A stretch of DNA of 64,000 bases from Treponema sp. (GTDB lineage: Bacteria > Spirochaetota > Spirochaetia > Treponematales > Treponemataceae), in contig JAGBGX010000009.1 of NCBI GenBank assembly GCA_017935745.1, positions 363,629 through 427,628 on the forward strand, given 5' to 3'. Below, in pieces: positions 46,360 through 56,049 of the stretch. The position numbers and the translations under genes were made by a program. The notes below the pieces were generated by a model. It was not told where the DNA came from. It ran no database searches and was given only the letters and a program-made list of their open reading frames with translations. Each line of letters opens with the position of its first letter. Within the stretch, counting starts at the first letter, position 1.

Positions 46360-46883
46360 CCGCAGCAGCAGCCTTCCCCGCATCCGCCGTCAGAGCAGCT
46401 GCCTGAACATCCTGAGCATGAAGCGCACGGCTGCGGATTCAGCTCTTCTTCCGTGGCTTCCCGCACAGAGACAATCTCCACATCAAAATGAAGCCTCACA
46501 CCGGCAAGCTCATGGTTTGCGTCAACAATGATTTTGCCGTCTGAAACATGCACAACCCGTACAATCCGCGGCCCTGAAGCTGTCATTGCCTGGAATGCCA
46601 TTCCTGTTTCAATGGGAGCTTCTGTTTCAAACTGAGAGCGGTCAACTTCCGAAACAAGCTCCTTTCGGTATTCTCCGTAGCCGTCCGCCGGCTCAAGGGT
46701 CACGCTGAATGTATCGCCGGGCTTTTTTCCGTAAATATGCTCTTCAAGCTTGGGCAGAAGGAAATTGCGTCCGTGAACATAGTCAAGCGTTTGCCCTCTT
46801 TCAGCGGAAGAGTCAAGAACGGTGCCTTCGTCATTTTTCAGCGTATAGTGAATGGAAACAAACGAATTGTCTGCAACAGTCAT
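46356..46883 (-). CDS. slyD: SlyD-type peptidyl-prolyl isomerase with Cys-rich tail
   Basis: This 175-aa FKBP-type isomerase has DNSFVSIHYTLKNDEG at the start, an IF (chaperone) domain insertion from about 65 to 125, and the GKxxGD-like GKKPGDTF turn. The last 25 residues hold nine cysteines and many Gly and Ser, a metal-binding tail like the His/Cys-rich tail of E. coli SlyD that serves nickel handling. It begins 2 bp after the nfu stop. Confidence 0.92.
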   Translation of the reverse strand: MTVADNSFVSIHYTLKNDEGTVLDSSAERGQTLDYVHGRNFLLPKLEEHIYGKKPGDTFSVTLEPADGYGEYRKELVSEVDRSQFETEAPIETGMAFQAMTASGPRIVRVVHVSDGKIIVDANHELAGVRLHFDVEIVSVREATEEELNPQPCASCSGCSGSCSDGGCGEGCCCG

Positions 46884-46885
46884 GC

Positions 46886-47122
46886 TCAGTCCTGCACAAC
46901 TTCTGTGATTTCGGGGCAGGTTTCCTTCAGATAGCGCTCGATTCCCATTTTAAGCGTCATTGTTGCCATCGGGCATGAACCGCACGCGCCGGTAAGCCGC
47001 AGGTGGACTCTGTTTTCTTCATCAATGGAAATGAATTCCATGTCTCCGCCGTCCGCATTCAGCTGCGGGCGAAATGCGTCCAAGGTTTCCTTTACTTTTG
47101 CTGTAAGAGCTTCTTCCGCCAT
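46886..47122 (-). CDS. nfu: NifU-like Fe-S scaffold (Nfu)
   Basis: This 78-aa protein is a stand-alone C-terminal NifU domain. ADGGDMEFISID and the CGSCPMATMTLK motif with two Cys residues, which hold a [4Fe-4S] cluster between subunits, are clear. It probably carries clusters to apoproteins such as the endonuclease III downstream in the window. AGAGGT precedes the ATG. It is cotranscribed with slyD. Confidence 0.93.
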   Translation of the reverse strand: MAEEALTAKVKETLDAFRPQLNADGGDMEFISIDEENRVHLRLTGACGSCPMATMTLKMGIERYLKETCPEITEVVQD

Positions 47123-47317
47123 TTTTTACCTCTGAAAAAAAATTCCGCAGCCGACTGCAAGGAAATCCTGATGTTTTCTGCGGCTTTCAAGAAGCAGTTC
47201 AGCTTCCTTATCAGAATAAAGATACAAAATTTGGGGGAATTATGCAATCGCCAGTTCTGGCTTTAGAAGCAAGGCAGCCTGTTCACGCCGGGACAGAATC
47301 AGTTGTAAAAAAACAGC

Positions 47318-47345
47318 TTGACAAGATGGCGGGGGGGGGTAATAT
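47318..47345 (+). promoter_or_regulatory. Promoter with a G9 tract in its spacer
   Basis: A perfect -35 TTGACA (47318-47323) and a -10 TAATAT (47340-47345) are separated by 16 bp, of which the last nine are G (47331-47339). Transcription is expected at about 47352, 23 nt before the ATG, with AAGGAG in between. Gain of one G would give the optimal 17-bp spacer. Such tracts mutate by slipped-strand mispairing, so this is a candidate phase-variable promoter. Confidence 0.85.
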
Positions 47346-47374
47346 GAACTGACTTTTTTATCAAGGAGAATTGT

Positions 47375-48118
47375 ATGAAAAAAATGGCAAAATTATTCGC
47401 AGTACTTGCGGCAATGGCTCTTGCCTTGTCTTTTAGTGCGTGCAAAAATGATGATGATGATTTTGAAATGACGAAACCATCGGAGATTGCAGTTTCGAAT
47501 TTGTCAGCAGAGGTAAGGTATGGCTACTCCAATGGCTACAAGTATGGGGAAGTTAACCTAACTTGGTTCTACGATTCTGCCGATCCTGCTGAATATCTTG
47601 TCGTATACAGGACAGATAACTCTGACGAAATCCATACAATTGATTCAGGCAGTCTGGAATCTTTTAAAACTCATTCCATAACTGATTCAGGGAGAAATCC
47701 TGGAAAATATACTTACACAGTTTATACCGTGGGCAGCGGCTATAGCACTTCCGCATCTGCAAGCGTTACGGTAAATCTCGAGTACTCCCCTGTTTATAAA
47801 CCTAATTATAATGGTGGTAACGGAGGGAGCAGTTCTGGTGGCCCTGGCGGCAGTAGTAGCAGCGGCACTGTAACATACAGGTGTGACGAGAAGTATACGA
47901 ACTTTACCTTTTCTAATGGTACGTTTAATATTGTTAATACTCTTGGTGGTTCGATGGAACTGTATAGCGGAACATACACAGGAAATCCTTCTAGTGATGG
48001 AATTGTTGCCATAACAGTTACAAAAATGTCAGGTAGTGATTTTCAGGGTGTACCGACAGATATTTCAATTTCTAATGGACAATTTGATTATGCAGAAATG
48101 ACATTTGTGCGCCAGTAG
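47375..48118 (+). CDS. Phase-variable candidate lipoprotein with fibronectin-III-like domain
   Basis: This 247-aa protein begins with a lipoprotein signal (MKKMAKLFAVLAAMALALSF) and lipobox FSAC with Cys23. A short acidic stretch follows, then a fibronectin-III-like domain at about 35-130 (EVNLTWFYDSADPAEYLVVYR), a Gly/Ser linker near 148-165, and a C-terminal beta-rich domain (about 167-247). It is probably a surface or periplasmic lipoprotein. The sequence is more A/T-rich and Ser/Thr/Asn-rich than its neighbours. It is a single-gene unit between its G9 promoter and a terminator at 48199. I do not recognise a named relative. Confidence 0.82.
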   Translation: MKKMAKLFAVLAAMALALSFSACKNDDDDFEMTKPSEIAVSNLSAEVRYGYSNGYKYGEVNLTWFYDSADPAEYLVVYRTDNSDEIHTIDSGSLESFKTHSITDSGRNPGKYTYTVYTVGSGYSTSASASVTVNLEYSPVYKPNYNGGNGGSSSGGPGGSSSSGTVTYRCDEKYTNFTFSNGTFNIVNTLGGSMELYSGTYTGNPSSDGIVAITVTKMSGSDFQGVPTDISISNGQFDYAEMTFVRQ

Positions 48119-48198
48119 GCGGATGCTTGTAGCGTACATGCTGCAAGTGCCTGTTTAGCCTGAAAAGAGTGCGAAAAAACTCCGCGCCCTTTGGCAGT

Positions 48199-48233
48199 TT
48201 CCAAGCCTGCGTTTGCAGGCCTGGAATTTTTTT
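48199..48233 (+). terminator. Terminator after the lipoprotein gene
   Basis: TTCCAAGCCTGC (48199-48210) and GCAGGCCTGGAA (48215-48226) pair over 12 bp with one mismatch and a 4-nt loop, followed by seven T residues. Confidence 0.85.
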
Positions 48234-48269
48234 CTTGTTTAAATGCGGCCTGATTCGTGTGTCTGGCTC

Positions 48270-48299
48270 TTGTTCAGTTCAAACATCCTCTGCTATTAT
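48270..48299 (+). promoter_or_regulatory. Extended -10 promoter giving a leaderless mRNA
   Basis: TTGTTC (48270-48275), an 18-bp spacer and TGCTATTAT (TATTAT at 48294-48299) are seen. Seven bases after the -10 is 48306, the A of the ATG chosen for the downstream gene. Confidence 0.6.
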
Positions 48300-48305
48300 A
48301 AAAAG

Positions 48306-49499
48306 ATGACCGATGTAGAAAACCTTGAAAAAGTAATACGGGATGTTTTCGGCATAGAAAAATCAATCAGGAATAAAAACAACACAAACAAATGCATTGC
48401 TCCGCTGAACCGCTATCCGGTGAATATGTTCGCCTTCAATTTCATGAACAGGCTCAGCCGGCTGAATGAAAAATTCAAGGACAGTCCGCAGGCGATCAGC
48501 ACGATATGCGAGCGCGTCAAGAATCTTGGAGAGGCGGCTGACTCCGGCTGGGCAGGCCCGTACAGCGAGCTTGTTGCGCTTGACTTTTACACGCAGTTTT
48601 CAGAATTTTTCAGCGTTTCGTATATAAACCTGCTGAATGTCTGCGAGCATAAGAAAAGCATTCCGGCTTTGAACGGGCAGAAGGAAGTGATAGACATTGA
48701 TCTGTGCCTTCACCTTAAGTCCGGCAGAATCTACACTGATGTAAAGTCATTCAACTGCGTTCATCAGCAGATTTTAGAAAGAATCTTTGAGTCGGTGGAG
48801 CAGTTTGCTGAAAAAGAATTCGGAAAAAGCATTCTTATCGGCACGGAAAACCTTTCAAGCCTTGATTATGTTGAAGTGAAGCGCAGCCTTGCCGGAAAGA
48901 CGCACGAAGTGGAAAAAATACTGAAGGATGCCGTCCGCGGCCACAAGAACTACGCCTCGTATTCTTCAGGCTCCGGGCTTGCTCTGAACTTTAAAATCAC
49001 CTGGTCCAGCGAGCTTTCAGTTGTAAAGGATTATTCTCCGTTTGCCATGGCGCAGGCATACAGGTACAAGATGCTTGACTACGGAAACAAGCTTGTTGAC
49101 AGCGAGTATTCTGTAATCACAATGGTAAAAAATCCGTGGTTCAATGCGGAAACAGTTGACTTCGGGAATTTCAACAACATATTCTACCGTTCGCTGAGCC
49201 GCCGCACGTTTATGGAGCTTTCAAAGATTGATTCAAAGGCCGCCGATTATTCAGGCGCGTACAGGACTGACAGAATCAAAGTGAGCGACATTCCCGGAAA
49301 TCTTGCCGGAATTGTTTTTATTGATGACAACAGTATCCGGTCGAAATTTTACAAGAGCCTGTATTCAGCGTACATATACCTTAACCCCAATTATGCAAAC
49401 AAGGCGCCGCTGACAATCCGCAGCTTTGAAAAGTATTTCCGCAACGGATTTGAAGTCCAGATCAAGGACTTTGATGACTTTAAATGGGACAACTACTGA
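48306..49499 (+). CDS. Putative PD-(D/E)XK nuclease-like protein, function unknown
   Basis: I do not recognise a named family for this 397-aa protein. Residues 84-147 show the order of a PD-(D/E)XK core: Glu88 in GPYSELVALDF, Asp130/Asp132 in EVIDIDLCLHLK, and Asp145-Val-Lys147 in YTDVKSF. A C-terminal half of mixed alpha/beta follows. The frame is open 21 codons upstream to 48243, but the ATG at 48306 is preferred because the promoter predicts transcription starting there. It has no signal peptide. It could be a nuclease of defence or repair type; no methylase lies beside it. Confidence 0.65.
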   Translation: MTDVENLEKVIRDVFGIEKSIRNKNNTNKCIAPLNRYPVNMFAFNFMNRLSRLNEKFKDSPQAISTICERVKNLGEAADSGWAGPYSELVALDFYTQFSEFFSVSYINLLNVCEHKKSIPALNGQKEVIDIDLCLHLKSGRIYTDVKSFNCVHQQILERIFESVEQFAEKEFGKSILIGTENLSSLDYVEVKRSLAGKTHEVEKILKDAVRGHKNYASYSSGSGLALNFKITWSSELSVVKDYSPFAMAQAYRYKMLDYGNKLVDSEYSVITMVKNPWFNAETVDFGNFNNIFYRSLSRRTFMELSKIDSKAADYSGAYRTDRIKVSDIPGNLAGIVFIDDNSIRSKFYKSLYSAYIYLNPNYANKAPLTIRSFEKYFRNGFEVQIKDFDDFKWDNY

Positions 49500-49512
49500 T
49501 TTTCCGCCCGCG

Positions 49513-51246
49513 CTAAAATGACATTCCGCTGACCTTGCGCTTCAGCTCCAGAAGCTTTGTGTGGATGTAATGATCTGCTGTGAATTTTTCCATTATGCCC
49601 ATCGCGCGGTTCTGCTCGTCTGCAATCGGAAGTGTATTGGTGTCGCTTTCGCTGAATTTTTTGTAGACTTCGGGAAGCGTTTCCTCTGGACTGCATGAGC
49701 AGGCCGGCTTTTCCATAATATCGGTTGCCAGAAGCGTTTCAGCAAATTCGCCGATCATCAATGTTTCCTTCAGATGCTCCAATGTGATGATTCCGATGAG
49801 CGTTCCGCTTGTGCTGTCCTTTACGGCAAAGGACTGGTTGTGGTGGGTTTCAAAATTGGTAAGGATGCTGCTGATTTTTTCATTTTCCCTCACGATTGCG
49901 GGGCTGTCCGCGCAGCAGACAGTTTCATTTCCCCACATGACATTTTTTACTTTTGTTGACTTGAGGATGTCCTCTTCTGTTACGTCCAGTCCGGCTTCTC
50001 CTGCCTTTGTGATTCCGTATTTCACACAGACAGGGCCGAGCAGCTGCACTATGAATGTTGTCGCCGTGATAATCAGAATAATCTGCGGCCCGATTGAATT
50101 TTCAAAGTCGCTGCTTGCAGAAATGCTCAGTCCGATTGCAACGCCGGCCTGGCTCAAAAGGCACAGCGGCAGGTACTTGTAAACCGTTTCAGGAGCCTTT
50201 GTCAGCCGTGCGCCGAGCCTGGCACCGATTGTCTTTCCGAGCGTTCTTCCGAAAATATACGTGAGCGCGAGAATGCCGAGCACAGGTGTGACAACCCAGA
50301 TATTCAGCTTTGCGCCGACAAGCACAAAGAACAGGACGTAAATCGGAGGAGTGAATTTTTCAACAAGGCTGAAGACCGGGCGCGTTTTTGCAGGCGCGAA
50401 ATTCACCATAAAGAATCCGAGCGACATTGCGGCAAGAATATTGTCCAGCCCCAGAATGCTGCATACTCCTGTTGAAAGGAAAAGCCCTCCAAGCCCGAAT
50501 GAAAGCACTCTGCCTTCGTCCCGCATAAGGTTCTTTATGACAAGTGAAGTGAGCGCTCCGAATGCTCCTCCGACAATAGCCGAGCCGAAGATGTCCTTTG
50601 CGATGCAGAGCATCTGCATGCCGAATGAAACTGTCCGTCCGCCGACAAGCGGAGAAACGATTGTCGAGGCGACTGCATACAGAATAAGGGCTACTGCATC
50701 GTCCATTGCGACAATGCCGAGAATTGTTGTTGTGAGCGGCCCTCTCGTGCGGTATTCCTTCAGTACATCTGTTGTTGCCGCCGGAGCTGTTGCCGAGCAG
50801 ATTGCGCCGAGGATAAGCCCGAATGAAACTGCGGTTTTTATGTTCTGCGTAAAGGCATAGGCTGCCGCGGTAATCAGGCTTCCCACAATAAAAAATGGAA
50901 CAATTGACTCGCCGATGAGAATTCCTGCAAACTGCTTTCCGTATTTTTTGATGACATCGATTTTCAGTTCGGCTCCAATCAGAAATCCAATCAGGGAAAG
51001 GGCTATTGAGTTGATGGGATTCAGGGCGGCAATCGTTTCAATCCTGAGAATCTGAAAACCGGAAGAGCCGATAATGATTCCGATTACAATGTACCCTACG
51101 ACTTGCGGAATGCGCAGCTTTTGGAATGCCCGTCCTCCGATTGCGCCGAAGAACATGATTATTCCCAGCAGAAAAACGAGCTGCGTTCCCTGAAGCCGGG
51201 AAAAATGCAGTGCCTGCGGAAGGACTTGCGCGAGAGGGTCATTCAT
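49513..51246 (-). CDS. CPA2-family cation/proton antiporter with C-terminal CBS pair
   Basis: This 577-aa membrane protein has about 12-13 membrane segments in residues 20-400, with GYIVIGIIIG near 52 and the paired acidic residues in IVAMDDAVALIL near 175 that mark cation/proton antiporters. Residues 435-565 carry two CBS-like motifs (SGTLIGIITLEHL and the ATDIMEKPACSCS region), which may sense nucleotides or ionic strength. Whether the ion is Na or K cannot be told. GGAG precedes the ATG. It lies 60 bp downstream of the transglycosylase gene and converges with the nuclease-like gene. Confidence 0.88.
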   Translation of the reverse strand: MNDPLAQVLPQALHFSRLQGTQLVFLLGIIMFFGAIGGRAFQKLRIPQVVGYIVIGIIIGSSGFQILRIETIAALNPINSIALSLIGFLIGAELKIDVIKKYGKQFAGILIGESIVPFFIVGSLITAAAYAFTQNIKTAVSFGLILGAICSATAPAATTDVLKEYRTRGPLTTTILGIVAMDDAVALILYAVASTIVSPLVGGRTVSFGMQMLCIAKDIFGSAIVGGAFGALTSLVIKNLMRDEGRVLSFGLGGLFLSTGVCSILGLDNILAAMSLGFFMVNFAPAKTRPVFSLVEKFTPPIYVLFFVLVGAKLNIWVVTPVLGILALTYIFGRTLGKTIGARLGARLTKAPETVYKYLPLCLLSQAGVAIGLSISASSDFENSIGPQIILIITATTFIVQLLGPVCVKYGITKAGEAGLDVTEEDILKSTKVKNVMWGNETVCCADSPAIVRENEKISSILTNFETHHNQSFAVKDSTSGTLIGIITLEHLKETLMIGEFAETLLATDIMEKPACSCSPEETLPEVYKKFSESDTNTLPIADEQNRAMGIMEKFTADHYIHTKLLELKRKVSGMSF

Positions 51247-51306
51247 TGTTTTCTCCGTTTTTGCTGAACAGCCACATGCTGTCCGCCATAAATTTCTATT
51301 TTACTG

Positions 51307-53349
51307 TTATTTCATGATTTCTTCAACGGTCTCAGCAGGACTTTTTCCATAATAAAGGAAACCGTACATTGTCGCCGCCGAAACAACCTTGCGCCCGTAT
51401 TCCCGTGTTTCTCCAAACGGAATTGCTTCCAGAAAGAGATCTTTTGGCAGCGATTCCGTTGCAAATTCAAGGCTTGCGCTTTTTGTCCATGAGCGCACCC
51501 GTGTAATGCCCGCATTGTAAGAAAGGATTGCAAGAAAGGAAGAGCCGCCGAGCCTTCGTCTCAGCTCCTCAAGGTAAAACGACCCGAACCTGATGTTTGT
51601 CGCGCTGTCCTTCAGATCGTACTGGGCAACTTTCAGCTTTCTTGCAACATCTGCGGCTGTTCCGTCCATGAGCTGTGTCAGTCCTGTGGCTCCGGCATGG
51701 CTTATGGCTTCAGGATTGAAAAAGCTTTCGCTCCTGATAAGGCCGTACAGAAGGTATTCCGGCTGGGAAAAGTCCCTGCATGAGCTTGCAACGCTGTCTT
51801 TAAACCTCTGCGGAAAGGCAAGCTCCAAAAGCTCGCGCGGAATGTCATTGTCAGGTGAAAAAATTCTCCGTGAGGCAATCCTGATGCTTTCCTGTTCTTT
51901 TCCGCACTGATTTAAAAACCGGGCGATTTTCAGCGTGCAGTCCATTCCGATTTTGTCCTGAAGCTTCTGGTATTCGCCGTTGATATGCTCGCACAGCCCG
52001 AAATCAGCATATCCGAGCAAAAACTGTTCGGCTTGCTTGTCAGCCTTGAGTTCCGTCCTGTTTCCGAGTGAAAAGACAGCCTGGTCTGCTGCATGGCCTT
52101 TCAGCCGCAGTTTTTCCGCGGAAAGAAAACGGTAGTACAAGTCGCTTCCGCTTTCAAGCGCGCGCCGGAAAAGACGCTCTGATTCTTCCTCAGGATCTGT
52201 GCTTTTCGGAAGCTGAATAAAGCCGCCTTGAATCAGCCGTGCAGAAATATAGGAAAATTTTGCCGCAGTTTCCCGGCCTGCAGTTCCGTCTGCCAGAAGC
52301 GCGGTCTTGTAAAATTCGTTCCATAGGTGAAGAGAAAGCAGCCGCACGGAAAGCGTTTCAAAAAAATCGTCAAAATACAGCGGATCATGCCATCTGGGCG
52401 CGTATGTTTCCACAGCAGCCGCAGCCTGCGCAGCTGATACTTTTAAAAGCGCGTTCAGGTAGTACCAGAGCGCCGTGTCAAAATGCTCTGCGTTTTCGGC
52501 TTTTTCCATTGCGGAAATGAATCTGCTTCTTGCCCGCGAGCCGTATGAGCCGGATTTGTCGTACAGCCGGCCTGCGTAAAACTGGGCGTAAAACACGCAT
52601 TCAGCGGGAAGCGAATTTGAAAGCGAGTCCAGGTAAAGCGCATTTTCCAGAACGTTCGGAGAGCCGTATAAAAAGCTTTTTCCCACATCGCTTAAAACCT
52701 GCGGAAAAAGAAACTGCTTTTTTTCCAGAATTGCCTTTGCATTTCGTGCCGCTGCCGCATAGCTCTTTGCATAGACATCCGCGCGGAATTCCAGGAGCTT
52801 CCAGTTTTCATGCTCCTGCGCGGAAAATGTTTCGCAGTACAACTGATAGTGGAAATTCTGAAAGCTTCGGACTGTGCACCATTCAAAGAAATCAGCTTGA
52901 AACCGCGAGTCATTTTTTTTATGCATGGAGCAGAGCCTGTAGTATGCTGTTTCATCGGGGCAGGCTTTCAAGTCAAGCCCTTCAGTCAGAGAAATGACGC
53001 GGGCATATTCTTTGCTGGAAAACAGCTGCTTTGCTGCTGCAAGCAGGGAGTCTTCATCTGGAAACGTTTTGTACAGCAAAATGCTTTTTTCAATACGCTC
53101 TTGCACTGTGCCGAGCGAGGCTGACATTTCCAGTGCGCGGCGTGCGGCCAGGGGAGACGCTTTTTTCGCTGCTTCATTTAAAAGCCTCTGGGCCTGCTCC
53201 TGATTGCCTTCATTCAGAGAATTCAAGGCCAGATAGTAAAGCGTGTCGTTTCCGTATTTTTTTTGAAGCGAATTGTTTTGCGCGCAGCTCCAGCTCACGC
53301 ATATAAAAAAAGAGGTGATACAGAAGAAAATGGTGCGCATTCGTTTCAT
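51307..53349 (-). CDS. slt: Soluble lytic transglycosylase-like protein
   Basis: This 680-aa protein has a signal segment at 1-22 that ends in VSWSC, a possible lipobox, then a long helical TPR-like superhelix, and a C-terminal SLT domain at about 525-660. The catalytic Glu is in YGLIRSESFFNPEAISHAGA near residue 541, followed by GLTQLMDGTA and LAILSYNAG. It cleaves peptidoglycan to anhydromuropeptides in the periplasm. The order of domains matches Slt70. A second start at M4 is possible. Confidence 0.93.
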   Translation of the reverse strand: MKRMRTIFFCITSFFICVSWSCAQNNSLQKKYGNDTLYYLALNSLNEGNQEQAQRLLNEAAKKASPLAARRALEMSASLGTVQERIEKSILLYKTFPDEDSLLAAAKQLFSSKEYARVISLTEGLDLKACPDETAYYRLCSMHKKNDSRFQADFFEWCTVRSFQNFHYQLYCETFSAQEHENWKLLEFRADVYAKSYAAAARNAKAILEKKQFLFPQVLSDVGKSFLYGSPNVLENALYLDSLSNSLPAECVFYAQFYAGRLYDKSGSYGSRARSRFISAMEKAENAEHFDTALWYYLNALLKVSAAQAAAAVETYAPRWHDPLYFDDFFETLSVRLLSLHLWNEFYKTALLADGTAGRETAAKFSYISARLIQGGFIQLPKSTDPEEESERLFRRALESGSDLYYRFLSAEKLRLKGHAADQAVFSLGNRTELKADKQAEQFLLGYADFGLCEHINGEYQKLQDKIGMDCTLKIARFLNQCGKEQESIRIASRRIFSPDNDIPRELLELAFPQRFKDSVASSCRDFSQPEYLLYGLIRSESFFNPEAISHAGATGLTQLMDGTAADVARKLKVAQYDLKDSATNIRFGSFYLEELRRRLGGSSFLAILSYNAGITRVRSWTKSASLEFATESLPKDLFLEAIPFGETREYGRKVVSAATMYGFLYYGKSPAETVEEIMK

Positions 53350-53521
53350 GCGGCTTCTTCTTTTTTCAGATGTGCTGTGATTGCTTGCGCTCTGTGCTTT
53401 GTGCGCCAGAATGATTTTCGTACAGGCATATCCGTATTGTACGGCAGAAAGAATGAATTTTCAAGAAGTGATTGTGCCTGTTTCTTTCGGGCTGTTTGGT
53501 ATGAATTTTTTTTGAAATGAA

Positions 53522-53548
53522 CTGCCTGTGCAGTTCTTGCACAGGCAG
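53522..53548 (-). terminator. Hairpin after the CBM48 gene
   Basis: CTGCCTGTGCA (53522-53532) and TGCACAGGCAG (53538-53548) form a perfect 11-bp stem. On the minus strand it lies 15 bp after the CBM48 gene and is followed by TTCATTTC, a weak T-tract. It may also protect the 3' end. Confidence 0.5.
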
Positions 53549-53563
53549 CAGACGGTTAAAGCC

Positions 53564-53872
53564 TTAGCAGATGACGACAGAATTGTCTGTGTGAGAAAAG
53601 GGCGCCGGAATATACTTGTCTGCCGCCCAGTCATTTTCCCAGTGTTTTCCGTCAAGAAGGTAGCGGAACTGGTATTCCTTTCCGACTTCGAGAGGAATCT
53701 TAACAGAGAAAGAGCCGTCCTTGCCTTTCTTTAAAGGAGTTTCAGTGCTGCTCCAGCTGTTAAAGTCTCCTGCAATGGTAACCTGCTCCGCGCCGTGAGC
53801 TGCTTCCTGAGAAACAGAAAATGTTACATTACAGATTTTCTTATCCTTTGAATAAGATTTTTTCAATGACAT
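53564..53872 (-). CDS. Stand-alone CBM48/AMPK-type glycogen-binding domain protein
   Basis: This 102-aa protein is a single early-set domain as found at the N-terminus of branching enzymes and in AMPK beta. VTIAGDFNSWSS near residue 31, PLKKGKDGSFSVKIPL and YQFRYLLDGKHWENDWAA follow the family pattern, with tryptophans placed to bind alpha-glucan. No catalytic domain is attached. It probably tethers glycogen or a partner enzyme. GGAGA precedes the ATG. No glycogen enzyme lies next to it. Confidence 0.9.
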   Translation of the reverse strand: MSLKKSYSKDKKICNVTFSVSQEAAHGAEQVTIAGDFNSWSSTETPLKKGKDGSFSVKIPLEVGKEYQFRYLLDGKHWENDWAADKYIPAPFSHTDNSVVIC

Positions 53873-54173
53873 TTTTCATCTCCATAACATGAAAATACTT
53901 TTTATAACAGAAATCAGACTGAAGAAACACCGAGTGCTTGAAAACGTATGTTATTATCTGTTTGAGATACTATTTTATAGGATTGGGAAAAAAGATTCAA
54001 TAGCATTTAAGAGAAAATAACTATAATATCTGCATGAAAAAAAGCAGCTCTTGCTTATTTTTTCCCTTTTGAGTATATTTAAATCGTATTTCTATCCGTG
54101 ATTTATCCAAATTGCAGACGGACTGAAGATTCCGGCGAAGCCGGTTCTTAACTTGCTAAAAAGGAGGCTCGCA
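53873..54173 (+). other. Divergent region before metK
   Basis: No gene is seen. A perfect TATAAT is at 54022-54027 with only a weak -35 (TTCAAT-like, 20 bp upstream), predicting a leader of about 140 nt for metK. The leader has a hairpin AAGATTCCGGC/GCCGGTTCTT (about 54126-54150). The SAM-I, SAM-II and SMK-box motifs I know of are not seen. Confidence 0.4.
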
Positions 54174-55352
<1,179 letters not shown>

Positions 55353-55392
55353 GATTTTCAAGTCCGGCATGGATTCAGGCGGCGCAGGAACT

Positions 55393-56049
55393 ATGAATCT
55401 TTTAAATGCTTCGCAGATAACAGAAGTTTTCAGGCGGTTTCAAAGCCTGAACGCGCATCCGCAGACAGAGCTTGTCGCTCCGAATCCGTACTGCCTTTTG
55501 GTGAGCGTTATTCTTTCTGCACAGACAACAGACAAGGCGGTGAACAGGGCAACTGCGCCGCTGTACGAGGCTGTCTCAACGCCGCAGCAGATGGTTGAGC
55601 TTGGCGAAGAGCGGCTGTCCGGCTATATACGGTCTATCGGCCTTTACAAGAACAAGTCAAAGCACGTAATTGCAATGAGCAAAATGCTGATTGAAAAATT
55701 CGGCTCGAATGTTCCAGACAGCCGCGAGGAGCTGGAGTCGCTTCCCGGGGTAGGACGGAAAACGGCCAATGTGATTTTGAACGTTGTGTATGGAAAGCCG
55801 ACTATGCCGGTGGATACACATCTGCTTCGGATATGTCCGAAAATCGGTCTTGCTGAAGGAAACAGTCCGCTTGCTGTGGAAAAAAGCCTGATGGAGCGCA
55901 TTCCGCCTGAATTTATGAATCATGCCCATCACTGGCTGATTTTGCATGGCCGGTATATCTGCACGGCACGCTCGCCGAAATGCGCGGAATGTCCCATAAG
56001 CGACTTGTGCTGCCGGAACGGGCTACCACGTGAGTCCGATTCCTGCTGA
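55393..56049 (+). CDS. nth: Endonuclease III
   Basis: Nth (218 aa) is a DNA glycosylase/AP lyase for oxidised pyrimidines. The helix-hairpin-helix is LPGVGRKTANVIL near residue 116 with the catalytic Lys, and the catalytic Asp is in MPVDTHLLR near 140. A [4Fe-4S] cluster is formed by Cys in CTARSPKCAECPISDLC (C-x6-C-x2-C-x5-C). ATG 55393 with AGGA before it gives the normal length; an ATG at 55369 is possible. Its last 27 bp overlap the opposite gene. Confidence 0.94.
   Translation: MNLLNASQITEVFRRFQSLNAHPQTELVAPNPYCLLVSVILSAQTTDKAVNRATAPLYEAVSTPQQMVELGEERLSGYIRSIGLYKNKSKHVIAMSKMLIEKFGSNVPDSREELESLPGVGRKTANVILNVVYGKPTMPVDTHLLRICPKIGLAEGNSPLAVEKSLMERIPPEFMNHAHHWLILHGRYICTARSPKCAECPISDLCCRNGLPRESDSC

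Noticed and set aside
47242..47352. 36-codon frame with GGGGG before its ATG, running through the G9 tract
   Set aside because: Too short and without similarity; the tract fits the promoter spacer far better. Kept in mind as a possible uORF.
54028..54173. Known SAM riboswitch upstream of metK
   Set aside because: None of the SAM-I, SAM-II or SMK-box motifs I know could be found.
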